Positions 29,024 to 37,530 of a DNA stretch of 64,000 nucleotides are shown piece after piece (within the stretch, counting starts at the first letter, position 1; every line of letters starts with the position of its first letter). Made by a program: the position numbers and the translations under genes. The notes below the pieces were generated by a model. That model ran no database searches. It was not told the origin of the DNA and was given only the letters and a program-made list of their open reading frames with translations. The DNA is taken from NCBI GenBank assembly GCA_944387865.1, contig CALXGN010000009.1:16398-80397 (forward strand), in the 5' to 3' direction. Source of the DNA: Scatomorpha stercorigallinarum (GTDB lineage Bacteria > Bacillota > Clostridia > Oscillospirales > Oscillospiraceae).

Positions 29024-29056
29024 AAAAATAGAGCTCCCACAGGGAGCTCTATTTTT
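29024..29056. terminator. Bidirectional terminator (DUF362 side and solute-binding lipoprotein)
   Basis: AAAAATAGAGCTCCC and its complement flank ACA, with A- and T-runs inside the stem, so it works in both directions. It lies 7 bases from the end of the leftward lipoprotein gene. Confidence 0.9.
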
Positions 29057-29062
29057 AATTCT

Positions 29063-31399
29063 TTAGCTCTGTTCCGCTATATAGGTCCCGGCGCGGTTCT
29101 GGATGACGTCGGCCACCTGCTCGGCGGTGCGCTGGCCGGAGAAGAGGCCTTCGCACTCCTCCGTGATGATGGCCATGATGTTCTCGTCATAGCTGCCGGC
29201 GGCGGAGGCGTTCTCGATGAGCGCGGCGAGCTGGTCGGCCTCTTCCTGGGTGGTGGCGTAGAAGTCCACCATGAAGTCGTCGTAGCCCATGCCGCCCATG
29301 GACTGCTCCACCTGCTCGCCCGTTTCCGGGTCGGTGTAGTACTGCGGCGTCATGGCCTCCTTGAGGGCCTTGTCGTAGGCCGCGCGGTTGATGGAGAAGC
29401 CGAAGATCCAGTGGTCGTCCGCGTAATCCTCCGTGAACACCTGGCGCACGAAGCTCCACGCGCCCTCCTTGTCGGCGCAGGTGGAGGTGATGGCCAGCCC
29501 GCCGCTGACCGAGGCATAGGTGCCCGAGCCGCTGGAGGTGGGATAGCCCTTGAAGCAGATGTCCTCGCCGAACATGGCGCGGGTGAACTGCAGGTCCGTG
29601 AACTGGCTGATGTAGTCGGTGTACAGCAGCTGCTGCCCGCTCTGTATCATGCTGGGCTCGCTGGGCGCGTTCTCATCGTAGGTGTAGTCGGCGGGGAACT
29701 GGGCGCAGAAGTTCAGTATGTCGATGAACTCCTGGCTGTTGAAGCTGCACGTGGCCGTCTCCCAGTCCACGAACTGGTCAAAGTTGAACTGCATCATGGT
29801 GTAGAGCATACTGGAGGCCGTGGTGCTGCCCAGCAGGCTGGTGCCGGCTGGGGCGGAGGCATAGAGGTCCATCAGCTCGCGCACCGTCCAGCCGGGCTCG
29901 CTGCCGACCACGCTGGCGCGGCCCACGAGCGTCTGCAGATTGAAGCTGGGCGCGGCGGTGTAGAGCTTGCCGTCGATCTCCAGCGCGGAGAGTATGCTCT
30001 GGAAGAGGCTGTCGCGGCTGAGCTCGCCATCGCTGTCCAGATAGGTGTAGAGGTCCTCCAGCAGGCCGCGGGCGGCGTACTGCTCTACGGGCAGGCCGTC
30101 CACCACCAGGATGTCCGGCGCCTTGCCGCTGATGATCTCGGTGTTCAGCCTTGTGAGGCCGGCAGTGTAGTCGTCCTCGGTGTTGAACTCGGAGTAGTCG
30201 GTGACCTCGATGCGGTATTTGTCGCTGCTGCGGTTGAAATTCAGCACGTCGGCCCTCAAATCATTGCCCAGGTACTGCGCAGCCAGCGTGAGGGTGGTCT
30301 TCTGCGGCAGGGAGGCGGCCTCGACCTCCTTCAGCGTAGCCAGCTCAAATGTGTATTCGCTGTTTGGGCCGCCGCCAAAGCCGCTGACGAGGCAGAGGTA
30401 TTCGCCGCCGGTGGGGACGAAAAGGCTGAGGGAGTCAACATTGACGCCGCAGTTGACGAGGTTGAAGAGGGCCGTGCCCTCGCCGGTCGCGGCGTCAAAG
30501 CCGTACATGGAGGCGCCCTCTATGTAGTAGAAGAGGTGGCTTTCATCGCCGTTGTACATGTAGTAGCCGGAAGTGGGGACAGGGATGCTCTCGCCAAAGT
30601 TTTTGGCCGCCGTATCAAAGGGGCGAAGGACGTTGCCGGAGGTGGCGCTGTCATAGGTGACAAGGGCCGCGCGGCCGTCGCCGAGGGTGAGTATCTTGTC
30701 TATGTAGCTCAGCTCGCCCAGGCTGCCGGGGGCGGCGGCAAAAAGCTGGCTTCCGTCCGGCGCAAAGACGTAAAAGCCGCCGTTCTGGTCGCCGAGATAG
30801 ACGTTGCCCTCGCTGTCGCCGGCCATGGCGGAGGCATAGAAGTTGTCCTGCTCGCCGGCGAGGCTGCTGAGGTCCACGCTCAGCACCTCGGCGCCCGTGG
30901 AATCGAGCAGGCGGAGGGCGGCACTGTTGCGGTATTCGGAGTAGTTATACTTTTCTTCATCGGTGCCCGAAAAACCCTCCGGGAGGTTAAAAAAATGGTA
31001 AAAAATGTCCTCAAGCACCCAGAGCCCGCCGTCGGGCCCGGCGGCGATGGCGTTCACGCTCACGCTGCCGTCCTCGGCCTCCTCGGGCAGGGAGGGGGCG
31101 GTGTAGCCGGGCAGGGTCGAGGCCTCGCCCGTGGAGGGGTCGGCGGAGAGAAGCAGGTTGCGGCTCTCATAGGTCTCCTCGTTATAGCTGTTGCCGGTCA
31201 AGTAGAACTTCCCGTTGGCATAGGCGGCACTCTGGATGTAGTTCAGATCGACATCCAGGTCGGCGTAATCCGCCGTCCACACGAGTCCGGTGGGGTTTTC
31301 GCTCTCCTCCGCCGCGGGCGTGTCGCCGCCGCAGGCGGAGAGGGCGAACACGAGCGCCAGGCAGAGCGCCAGCGATATGAAACGTTTCAGGTGGGTCAT
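29063..31399 (-). CDS. Lipoprotein with propeller-like N-half and ABC solute-binding C-half
   Basis: The 778-residue protein has a lipoprotein signal (lipobox LSAC, Cys23). Residues about 40-370 contain repeated short beta-blade patterns (GNVYLGDQNGGFYVF, GRAALVTYD, LFYYIEGASMYGF), as in beta-propellers. Residues about 380-778 match family 1 extracellular solute-binding proteins. No permease is adjacent, so either it serves a distant transporter or it acts as a surface binding protein. RBS GGAGG and a consensus promoter support the start. The ligand is unknown. Confidence 0.85.
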   Translation of the reverse strand: MTHLKRFISLALCLALVFALSACGGDTPAAEESENPTGLVWTADYADLDVDLNYIQSAAYANGKFYLTGNSYNEETYESRNLLLSADPSTGEASTLPGYTAPSLPEEAEDGSVSVNAIAAGPDGGLWVLEDIFYHFFNLPEGFSGTDEEKYNYSEYRNSAALRLLDSTGAEVLSVDLSSLAGEQDNFYASAMAGDSEGNVYLGDQNGGFYVFAPDGSQLFAAAPGSLGELSYIDKILTLGDGRAALVTYDSATSGNVLRPFDTAAKNFGESIPVPTSGYYMYNGDESHLFYYIEGASMYGFDAATGEGTALFNLVNCGVNVDSLSLFVPTGGEYLCLVSGFGGGPNSEYTFELATLKEVEAASLPQKTTLTLAAQYLGNDLRADVLNFNRSSDKYRIEVTDYSEFNTEDDYTAGLTRLNTEIISGKAPDILVVDGLPVEQYAARGLLEDLYTYLDSDGELSRDSLFQSILSALEIDGKLYTAAPSFNLQTLVGRASVVGSEPGWTVRELMDLYASAPAGTSLLGSTTASSMLYTMMQFNFDQFVDWETATCSFNSQEFIDILNFCAQFPADYTYDENAPSEPSMIQSGQQLLYTDYISQFTDLQFTRAMFGEDICFKGYPTSSGSGTYASVSGGLAITSTCADKEGAWSFVRQVFTEDYADDHWIFGFSINRAAYDKALKEAMTPQYYTDPETGEQVEQSMGGMGYDDFMVDFYATTQEEADQLAALIENASAAGSYDENIMAIITEECEGLFSGQRTAEQVADVIQNRAGTYIAEQS

Positions 31400-31442
31400 G
31401 TTGCAGCCTCCAATCGCTGTATGACTTAGGTTGACACAGACG

Positions 31443-31471
31443 ATTCTACACTATAGGGCAGTAATTGTCAA
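31443..31471 (-). promoter_or_regulatory. Promoter of the 29.1 kb lipoprotein gene
   Basis: On the minus strand TTGACA and TAGAAT are 17 bases apart, about 45 bases before the start. Confidence 0.75.
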
Positions 31472-31526
31472 CAGCGGGCGGGGCGGGGAAATTTTAAGTT
31501 TTTATTAACGCAGATAAAATCACATC

Positions 31527-31555
31527 TTGACAATCGGCGCGCTGTGGTTTATATT
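31527..31555 (+). promoter_or_regulatory. Promoter of tRNA-Trp
   Basis: TTGACA and TATATT are 17 bases apart, 24 bases upstream of the tRNA. Confidence 0.8.
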
Positions 31556-31578
31556 ATTATAGCGTCGTGAAACGGCGT

Positions 31579-31654
31579 AGGGGAATAGCTCAGTTGGCAG
31601 AGCGACGGTCTCCAAAACCGTAGGCCGAGGGTTCGAAACCTTCTTCCCCTGCCA
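31579..31654 (+). tRNA. tRNA-Trp (anticodon CCA)
   Basis: A 76-nt tRNA with acceptor arms AGGGGAA/TTCCCCT, anticodon stem ACGGT/ACCGT around CTCCAAA (CCA), T-loop GGTTCGAAACC and an encoded CCA end. It stands alone with its own promoter and terminator. Confidence 0.97.
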
Positions 31655-31658
31655 GAAA

Positions 31659-31690
31659 CCCCGCGATCTCTATGGAGATCGCGGGGCTTT
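31659..31690 (+). terminator. Terminator of tRNA-Trp
   Basis: CCCCGCGATCTC pairs with GAGATCGCGGGG around TATG, followed by CTTTTGT. A further imperfect hairpin (AGAAACCG.../...CGGTTTCT) lies at 31735-31766; the rest of 31691-31850 shows nothing supportable apart from a stray AAAGGAGGT. Confidence 0.85.
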
Positions 31691-31853
31691 TGTCGTTTAT
31701 CGGCGCAATGTCGATACAGTTCATCATCAAAAGCAGAAACCGCCACTCTGCCAAGTGACGGTTTCTAATACATAATTAGACGCCTAACTTCAAGAGCTGA
31801 CCGCCGGAAAGGAGGTATAAGCCCTTTGCGATTTGATTATAACACACCTGGCG

Positions 31854-31874
31854 GCCGGAAGTCAATCTTCCGGC
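31854..31874 (-). terminator. Hairpin after the creatininase-like gene
   Basis: GCCGGAA pairs with TTCCGGC around GTCAATC, just past the stop of the leftward gene. There is no long T-run beyond it. Confidence 0.5.
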
Positions 31875-31877
31875 GTT

Positions 31878-32642
31878 TTATTTTGCGGCGAGGGCCGCGC
31901 GGACGGACTCGCAGACGCGCGTGGCGAGCATGTCCAGGCAGGCTTTGCCCATTTCCGCCGTGGCGGGGGTGGGGTCGCCCATGACGCCGATCTCCGAGAT
32001 GCCCTTCATGCCGTATTTGAACAGCTTCTGCGCCTGTTCGTTCTGGCTGCCGCCGTCCATGCACCCGGCTTGGGCGCGGTCCATGCGCACGCAGTCGGGG
32101 CGGATGTGGAGCATGATGGCCGTCTCCAGGCAGCAGGCGTGCCCGCCGCAGGCCCCCGCGGGCAGGCCGAAGATGCGCTCGGTCTCCTTAAAGACCTCCA
32201 GGAAGTCGTCCAGCGAGAGGCCGCTGACGATGTTGTTGTCCGGGTATTTGGCGTCCAGTTCCTGCGCAAGGGCCGCCATGGTGGCGAAATTTCCGCCGTG
32301 GGAGGATACGAGGACGATGTTCTTGAAGCCATGGTTTACATAACAATCAACATAGTCCTCCACCAGCCCACGGAACACCTCCGGCCGCAGCGTCAGGCTG
32401 CCGGGGAAGCACATGTGGTGGGCGGAGAGGCCGGGGCGGATGATGGGCGCCACCAGCGTGTTGCCGAGCTTTTCCGCCGCCGACTGATAGACGGCGCGGC
32501 CGATCTCATAGTCGGTGTTTTCGGCGAGGTGCGGGCCGTGCTGTTCGTTGGAAGCCGCGCAGACGATGACGGTGTCCACGCCGGAGCGCAGCGCCTCCTC
32601 GACATCGGACCAGGACATGTCCTCCAGCCATACAGTTTTCAT
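31878..32642 (-). CDS. Creatininase family amidohydrolase
   Basis: The 254-residue protein has the family metal motifs: NEQHGPHLAENTD at 32-44 (Glu33, His35, Asp44), the SSHGGN loop near 115, and a GGHACCLETAIML helix with the conserved Glu. The family hydrolyses cyclic amides and N-formyl or guanidino compounds (creatininase, ArfB, MftE); the substrate here is unknown. The GGHACC stretch differs from the usual HAGExET. It is the last gene of the leftward 32-42 kb group, separated by about 70 bases from the amidase-like gene. Confidence 0.85.
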   Translation of the reverse strand: MKTVWLEDMSWSDVEEALRSGVDTVIVCAASNEQHGPHLAENTDYEIGRAVYQSAAEKLGNTLVAPIIRPGLSAHHMCFPGSLTLRPEVFRGLVEDYVDCYVNHGFKNIVLVSSHGGNFATMAALAQELDAKYPDNNIVSGLSLDDFLEVFKETERIFGLPAGACGGHACCLETAIMLHIRPDCVRMDRAQAGCMDGGSQNEQAQKLFKYGMKGISEIGVMGDPTPATAEMGKACLDMLATRVCESVRAALAAK

Positions 32643-32712
32643 AGTATTCCCTCCTTGGGCTATCTCAGGATAAGACGATCATACGCCCGGCGGGCGGACA
32701 TGTCAATACGGG

Positions 32713-33264
32713 CTATGGCAGGCGGCGGGCGTTGTAGAGCGCCTCAAAGGCCGGCGGCGGGGGCGGGGAAGGGGCGCGGAAGCCCTCGATGTGGATGGCG
32801 CGCAGCTGGCGGTAGTCATAGCTGCGCAGCGGGCGGTCAAGGGCGTCGTCACTGTGCGCGGCGACCAGGCGGCCCTCCGGGCCCGCGCCGGTGACGAGCA
32901 GGGTGTGGTAAAACCCGCCGTCCCCGTGGCCCAGCTGCACCACGTCGCCGGGCAGCAGCTGCTCCTGGACTACGGCGCGGCCGAAGGGGCCGGGGCCTTC
33001 CGTGTTGCCGGTGAGGAAGTCATAGAGGTATCTCACGCCGCTCCAGGAGGGCGAGCGCGAGGCGGCGGAGCGGTAATACCAGCCGAATACGGGCTCGTAG
33101 TCCATCACGCAGCAGCCGGCCAGCAGGCACTGGGAGACAAAATTCGTGCAGTCGCCGCCGATGCCGGTGAAATCGTAGAAGAGCGGGTTGCGTGAGAGCG
33201 CCCAGCGCCGCGCATAGGCCACGGCGTGCGCGCGGTCGTATCCATAGGTGTTGTAGCCGCTCAT
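32713..33264 (-). CDS. Amidase_6-type cysteine amidase-like protein
   Basis: The 183-residue protein matches the putative amidase domain (PF12671 type), with YDRAHAVAYARRWAL, the GGDCTNFVSQCLLAG core holding the likely catalytic Cys, and a later GDVVQLGH...FYHTLLV region with the His. The family is NlpC/P60-like and is usually secreted; here no signal peptide is seen. ATG 33264 is preferred over GTG 33273. A stable hairpin covers its ribosome site. Confidence 0.82.
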   Translation of the reverse strand: MSGYNTYGYDRAHAVAYARRWALSRNPLFYDFTGIGGDCTNFVSQCLLAGCCVMDYEPVFGWYYRSAASRSPSWSGVRYLYDFLTGNTEGPGPFGRAVVQEQLLPGDVVQLGHGDGGFYHTLLVTGAGPEGRLVAAHSDDALDRPLRSYDYRQLRAIHIEGFRAPSPPPPPAFEALYNARRLP

Positions 33265-33272
33265 AAAGATCA

Positions 33273-33297
33273 CCCCGCTGCATGATATGCAGCGGGG
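33273..33297 (-). promoter_or_regulatory. Hairpin overlapping the amidase ribosome site
   Basis: CCCCGCTGCAT pairs with ATGCAGCGGGG around GAT. On the minus strand its 3' arm ends in GGGGTGATCTTT directly before ATG 33264, so it can hide the ribosome site; it may also end the CoA-transferase transcript. Confidence 0.55.
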
Positions 33298-33349
33298 CGT
33301 TGCGAGGGGAAAGGTAGAAAGGTGAAAATGGCTTGCACAACGAATGAGT

Positions 33350-34867
33350 TCAGCGCATCGAGCCCGTTGCAGCGGCTCTTACGTGCCAGCTGAGGGCCTC
33401 GCTGAGGATGTGCGGCGTGTGGCCGCAGCCGTCCGCGCATTTTTCAACGGCGCGCTCGTAGTAGTCCTGGAGCATTGGCCGGTAGTCGGGGTGGGCGATG
33501 GCGATGAGCTTCGGCGCGCGCTCGCAGGGCGAGCAGTTGCGCAGGTCGGCCACGCCGTATTCGGTGACGACGATCTTCACATCGTGTTCCGTGGAGTCGA
33601 TATGCGAGCAGAAGGGCACGATGCTGGAGAGCCTGCCGCCCTTGGCCGTCGAGAGGGTGAAAAAGACGGAGAGGTAGGCGTTGCGCGAGAAGTCGCAGGA
33701 GCCGCCGATACCGCTGATGATGCGGCTGCCCATGACGTGGGTGGAATTGACGTTGCCGTAAATATCGACTTCGAGGGCGTTGTTCATGGCGATCAGGCCC
33801 AGGCGCCGGATGACCTCCGGGTTGTTGGTGATCTCCGTGGGCCGGATGATGAGCCGTCCGCGGTAGCGCTCCGGGTCCGTCATTATGCTCCCTAGCATCT
33901 CCGCCGGGGCGGATATGCCGCCGGTCGAGGCGCAAGTCACGATGCCTTTTTCAAGCAGCTCCATCGCGCCGAAGCCGAGCGTTTCGCTGTACATGGTGAG
34001 ACCGCTGAAATTCTCGCCGAGGAAGCTGACGACGGCATCCGCCGCGGCGCCGACGCCGATCTGCAGCGGCAGGAGGTTTTCAGGCAGCCGGCCGGCGGCG
34101 ACTTCATCTTTCAGGAAGCGCATGAAGTGCCCGGCCATGGCGGCCAGCGGGCCGCCGCGCTCCACGGGTGCGGGAGCGGGAGGGATATCCAGCGGCTCGT
34201 CGCTTATCACGATGCCGCGTATCTTGTCAAGGCTGCATTCATAGTAGTCGCGCCCGATGATGTCGCAGGGGCGGCAGATGGGGATAGGCTCGCGCTGCGG
34301 CAGCCGGCCGGCGTCGTAGACGTCGTGCAGGATGTGTATGGCGTCGCTGGTGTGGGTGTTTATCTCGAGGATGACGTTTTTTGCCGCCGCGAGCGCGAGC
34401 GGGGAAAAGCCCTGGCAGAAGGAGGGGAGCAGCCTGCCGTCCTCCGTCACGCCGGTGACCGAGAGCAGGACGCAGTCGATATCCCCATACCAGCCGTGCT
34501 TCAGCTGGTCCGCGGCGTGGCTGAGGTGTACGTCCTGGAATTCCACGTCGCCCGGGGTGTTGGCGCGCCGGCGTATGACGGGCTCGGTGATCCAGTCCAG
34601 GCGGCGCTTGATGAGCCCCGCCTGGGCCCACTTGTTGTCAAAAATGTCGTGGCCGTTGGCGCTCGTGATCAGCGTGAGGTTTTTTGGCGAGCCCGTCGCC
34701 TCTGCCCGGCGCAGCACGGCCCTGGCGATGCTGAGCGGGCGGTCGATGCTGGTGAACGTGGGGACGACGACGTTCATGCCGTCCTCTATCATGGCGGCGG
34801 CGGCCTCGGCGCTGATGACCCTGCCGCGCAGCGCATCGCAGCGTATGCGCTCCAGCGCGCCAGTCAT
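33350..34867 (-). CDS. Acetyl-CoA hydrolase/transferase family CoA-transferase (intact copy)
   Basis: The 505-residue protein belongs to the Cat1/AarC/Ach1 family of succinyl-CoA:acetate-type CoA-transferases. It has the MYSETLGFGAMELLEKG region with the likely catalytic Glu near 294, the GIGGSCDFSRNAYLS loop and the EYGVADLRNCSP end motif. It starts 4 bases inside the oxidoreductase gamma subunit gene (ATGA overlap), so it is co-translated and should take the acyl-CoA made by that enzyme. The acyl substrate is unknown. A related broken copy lies at 43.1-44.6 kb. Confidence 0.9.
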   Translation of the reverse strand: MTGALERIRCDALRGRVISAEAAAAMIEDGMNVVVPTFTSIDRPLSIARAVLRRAEATGSPKNLTLITSANGHDIFDNKWAQAGLIKRRLDWITEPVIRRRANTPGDVEFQDVHLSHAADQLKHGWYGDIDCVLLSVTGVTEDGRLLPSFCQGFSPLALAAAKNVILEINTHTSDAIHILHDVYDAGRLPQREPIPICRPCDIIGRDYYECSLDKIRGIVISDEPLDIPPAPAPVERGGPLAAMAGHFMRFLKDEVAAGRLPENLLPLQIGVGAAADAVVSFLGENFSGLTMYSETLGFGAMELLEKGIVTCASTGGISAPAEMLGSIMTDPERYRGRLIIRPTEITNNPEVIRRLGLIAMNNALEVDIYGNVNSTHVMGSRIISGIGGSCDFSRNAYLSVFFTLSTAKGGRLSSIVPFCSHIDSTEHDVKIVVTEYGVADLRNCSPCERAPKLIAIAHPDYRPMLQDYYERAVEKCADGCGHTPHILSEALSWHVRAAATGSMR

Positions 34868-35421
34868 TCGTTTCCTCCCGGCCGGACAAGGGCGAAGCCC
34901 TTTTCAAAAGCGGAGCGGTTGAGCTCCACCAGGCTGGCCTTGTTTTTGAGTTTTTCCAGCATCTGGCTGAGCAGCAGGCCGCTGTCGGGGAAAACATCCG
35001 TCAGCAGCGCCGCCAGCACGCCGAGCACGACGGAGCTGATGACCTTGGTGTTCTGCAGCTCGTAGCAGACGTCGTACATCGGCACGTCGAGCCGGCGGTA
35101 TCCGCCGCCCGGGGCCTCCTGCTCCTTCACCAGCGAGCTGTTGACGAGCAGCAGCCCGCCGTCCTTGACGTCGTTTTTAAACTGGGCGTAGGCCATCGGC
35201 TCCATGACGAGCATGATGTCGTGGCGCTTTTTGCGGGGGTTGCCTATCTCCTCGTCGCTTATCACAAGGTAGCAGGAGGTGAGGCCGCCGCGCTTGGCGG
35301 GGCCGTACTTGGGGGAATAGGTGACGTTATAGCCGAGGCCCATGGCCGCCTCGACGACGGCTTTTCCGGCGACCTGGAGGCCCTGGCCGCCGACGCCGGC
35401 CAAATATAGACTCTTTTCCAT
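34864..35421 (-). CDS. 2-oxoacid:ferredoxin oxidoreductase, gamma subunit
   Basis: The 185-residue protein has the gamma-subunit opening LAGVGGQGLQVAGKAVVEAA and the YSPKYGPAKRGG motif that packs against the other subunits. It belongs to a KorC/VorC-type complex, with beta, alpha and delta genes upstream in the same transcript. Confidence 0.93.
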   Translation of the reverse strand: MEKSLYLAGVGGQGLQVAGKAVVEAAMGLGYNVTYSPKYGPAKRGGLTSCYLVISDEEIGNPRKKRHDIMLVMEPMAYAQFKNDVKDGGLLLVNSSLVKEQEAPGGGYRRLDVPMYDVCYELQNTKVISSVVLGVLAALLTDVFPDSGLLLSQMLEKLKNKASLVELNRSAFEKGFALVRPGGNE

Positions 35422-35430
35422 TTGCAGACC

Positions 35431-36165
35431 TCAAACTTTCTCGCCGTCGCGCTTGAATTCGCCGAGGGGGAATTCCTTCATCACGACCTCTTCCATGTGC
35501 CTGGGGGCATCCTCGCTCTTGAAGCCGCCGCTCGTGGGGCAGGCGCAGAGCACCTCGATCATCGAGTAGGCGCCGACTTCGATCTGCCTGGTCAGGGCGT
35601 GCTTCAGGGCTTTTTTGAATTGGAGGATGTACTTCGGCGTGTGTACGGCGCAGCGGGCCACATAGTCCGGCGCTTTGAGCGTGGCGATCATCTCCGGCAG
35701 GTGCAGCGGGAAGCCCGCGTAGCCGTTCACGGTGGTCTTCGTGCGCGCGCCGTTGAGCGTGGTGGGGGCGAGCTGGCCGCCGGTCATGCCGTAAAGGCCA
35801 TTGTTGGCGAAAATGACCGTTATCGCTTCGCCGCGGAAGGCGGCGTTCACCGTCTCACCCATGCCGATGGCGGCGCCGTCGCCGTCGCCCTGATAGACGA
35901 TCACGACGCTCTCCGGGCTGCAGCGCTTGAAGGCGGAGGCGGCCGCGGCCGCGCGGCCGTGGTTGGAGCCATAGGAGTCGAAGTTTACATAACCCGCGCC
36001 CATGCCGTTGCAGCCGACCGAGCCGCCGAAAACGGCGCGCTCGCGGATGCCCAGCTCGTCCACGACCTCGGCTATCAGCTTCTGCGTCAGTCCGTGGAAG
36101 CAGCCGGGGCAGTAGCCGGTGGCCACATCCCTCATGGCCTCGGGGGCCTTATATATCAGTTCCAT
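35431..36165 (-). CDS. 2-oxoacid:ferredoxin oxidoreductase, beta (TPP) subunit
   Basis: The 244-residue protein has the CxxC of the beta subunit (GYCPGCFHG), the thiamine-diphosphate motif QGDGDGAAIGMGETVNA and the NNGLYGMTGGQ loop. It holds the TPP and one iron-sulfur cluster in the complex that decarboxylates a 2-oxo acid to acyl-CoA with reduced ferredoxin. Its start abuts the alpha-subunit stop. Confidence 0.93.
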   Translation of the reverse strand: MELIYKAPEAMRDVATGYCPGCFHGLTQKLIAEVVDELGIRERAVFGGSVGCNGMGAGYVNFDSYGSNHGRAAAAASAFKRCSPESVVIVYQGDGDGAAIGMGETVNAAFRGEAITVIFANNGLYGMTGGQLAPTTLNGARTKTTVNGYAGFPLHLPEMIATLKAPDYVARCAVHTPKYILQFKKALKHALTRQIEVGAYSMIEVLCACPTSGGFKSEDAPRHMEEVVMKEFPLGEFKRDGEKV

Positions 36166-37236
36166 TCACTTGACCTCCTCTATGAGGCTGAGCATGGCTT
36201 CGACAGCCTCGTACTCGTCCACCATGTTGCCGCCGCAGCGGTTGTAGAAGCGGAGCGGTATCGACCGGTCGAGGTGCAGCCGCACATCGTCGTAGAACAT
36301 CGGCGGGATGGCCATTTCCACGGAGAGCGCCGCCTTCGCGCGTATCGCGGCCACCTGCTTTTCGGGGAAGGGGTGGAGCGTTATGGGCCGGAACATGCCC
36401 GCCTTGACGCCGCGCTCTCGCAGTATCTTCACGGCGTCGCGCATGATGCGGGCGCTGCCGCCGTAGGCGAATATCACGTACTCTGCGCCGTCCATCATGT
36501 ACTCCTCATACATGGCCTCGGTGTCCACCCACTCGCGGTAGAGCCTGTAATAGTCCATGCGGGCTTTTTCCAGCGCGTCCTCGTCGCTCTCATTGGGCTG
36601 TGTGTGGCGCGGCTGGTTGCGGCCCATGATGGGCTCGCGCCCGGCGCAGCCCGTGGGGGCGGTGTAGTGCAGGAAGGGCCGCTCCGTTTTGTACTCGGGC
36701 AGCACGGCGGGCTCCTCCATCTGGCCTATCATGCCGTCCGTCATCAGGAATGCGGGGACCATGTACTCGTCCGCCTTGTCGAGCGCGTGCGACACGAGGT
36801 CGACGGCCTCCTGCAATGAAGCGGGGGCGTAGACAAGGCCGCGCATCCCGTTGTGCCCGACGCCCTTGACCACAAAGTTGTAGTCGCTCTGCTCGGGCGT
36901 GATGTTCGTGGCGGCGCGCTGCACGTCCACGATCAGCCCCGGGAGGCGGGAGAGGCACATGAGCGCCAGGTTTTCCGCCATCAGCGACAGCCCGGGGCCG
37001 GAGGTGGCGGTCATGGCCCGCGCCCCGGCGGTGGAGGCCGCGAAGAGCATGGCCGAGGAGGCCACCTCGCTTTCGGCCTGTATGAAGTGCCCGCCGGCCT
37101 GCGGCAGCCGCCAGGACATGTATTCGAGCAGCTCGGTCTGCGGCGTTATCGGGTAGCCGCTGAAGAAATTCACCCCGCAGCGCACCGCCGCCTCGGCGAT
37201 CAGCTCGTTGCCTTTCATAAGTACTTTCTCTGCCAT
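36166..37236 (-). CDS. 2-oxoacid:ferredoxin oxidoreductase, alpha subunit
   Basis: The 356-residue protein begins with KGNELIAEAAVRCGVNFFSGYPITPQTELLEY, where the GYPITPQTE motif marks the alpha subunit pyrimidine-binding half. The branched-chain or 2-oxoglutarate type (VorB/KorA) cannot be settled by eye. It follows the ferredoxin gene after 9 bases. Confidence 0.93.
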   Translation of the reverse strand: MAEKVLMKGNELIAEAAVRCGVNFFSGYPITPQTELLEYMSWRLPQAGGHFIQAESEVASSAMLFAASTAGARAMTATSGPGLSLMAENLALMCLSRLPGLIVDVQRAATNITPEQSDYNFVVKGVGHNGMRGLVYAPASLQEAVDLVSHALDKADEYMVPAFLMTDGMIGQMEEPAVLPEYKTERPFLHYTAPTGCAGREPIMGRNQPRHTQPNESDEDALEKARMDYYRLYREWVDTEAMYEEYMMDGAEYVIFAYGGSARIMRDAVKILRERGVKAGMFRPITLHPFPEKQVAAIRAKAALSVEMAIPPMFYDDVRLHLDRSIPLRFYNRCGGNMVDEYEAVEAMLSLIEEVK

Positions 37237-37245
37237 TTCCTCACC

Positions 37246-37449
37246 TCACCGATAGACGCTGATCGCGCTGTCAGGGCATATCATGCCGCAGAATTTGCAG
37301 CCGGTGCATTTCGACTCGTCGAGCTGCACGGCGTACTGGCCGCCGAGGTCGTTGAAATCGCGGCTCAGGCCGATTATTTTCTGCGGGCAAGTGACGATAC
37401 ACAGCTTGCAGCCCTTGCATCTGTTCTTGTTAACTACTATTTTTGGCAT
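37246..37449 (-). CDS. 2-oxoacid:ferredoxin oxidoreductase, delta (2[4Fe-4S]) subunit
   Basis: The 67-residue ferredoxin-like protein has two CxxCxxCxxxCP sets: CKGCKLCIVTCP near 10-21 and CTGCKFCGMICP near 50-61. It passes electrons from the alpha/beta core to free ferredoxin. It is the first of the four subunit genes. Confidence 0.95.
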   Translation of the reverse strand: MPKIVVNKNRCKGCKLCIVTCPQKIIGLSRDFNDLGGQYAVQLDESKCTGCKFCGMICPDSAISVYR

Positions 37450-37486
37450 ATTCTCAAAGCCTTTCTCCGATTAAAGGTGCCTTACA

Positions 37487-37516
37487 TTACCGCCCGCTTG
37501 TGAAAGCGGGCGGTAA
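37487..37516 (-). terminator. Hairpin between dehydratase and ferredoxin subunit genes
   Basis: TTACCGCCCGCTT and its complement flank GTGA in the 81-base gap. With no T-run it may reduce read-through, or set mRNA stability, inside one operon. Confidence 0.5.
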
Positions 37517-37530
37517 CTGTGCGGGGCCGC

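Noticed and set aside
31833..32894. 353-codon plus-strand frame beginning near an AAAGGAGGT
   Set aside because: It is antisense to the creatininase-like gene; the AAAGGAGGT at 31808 has no proper start codon behind it.
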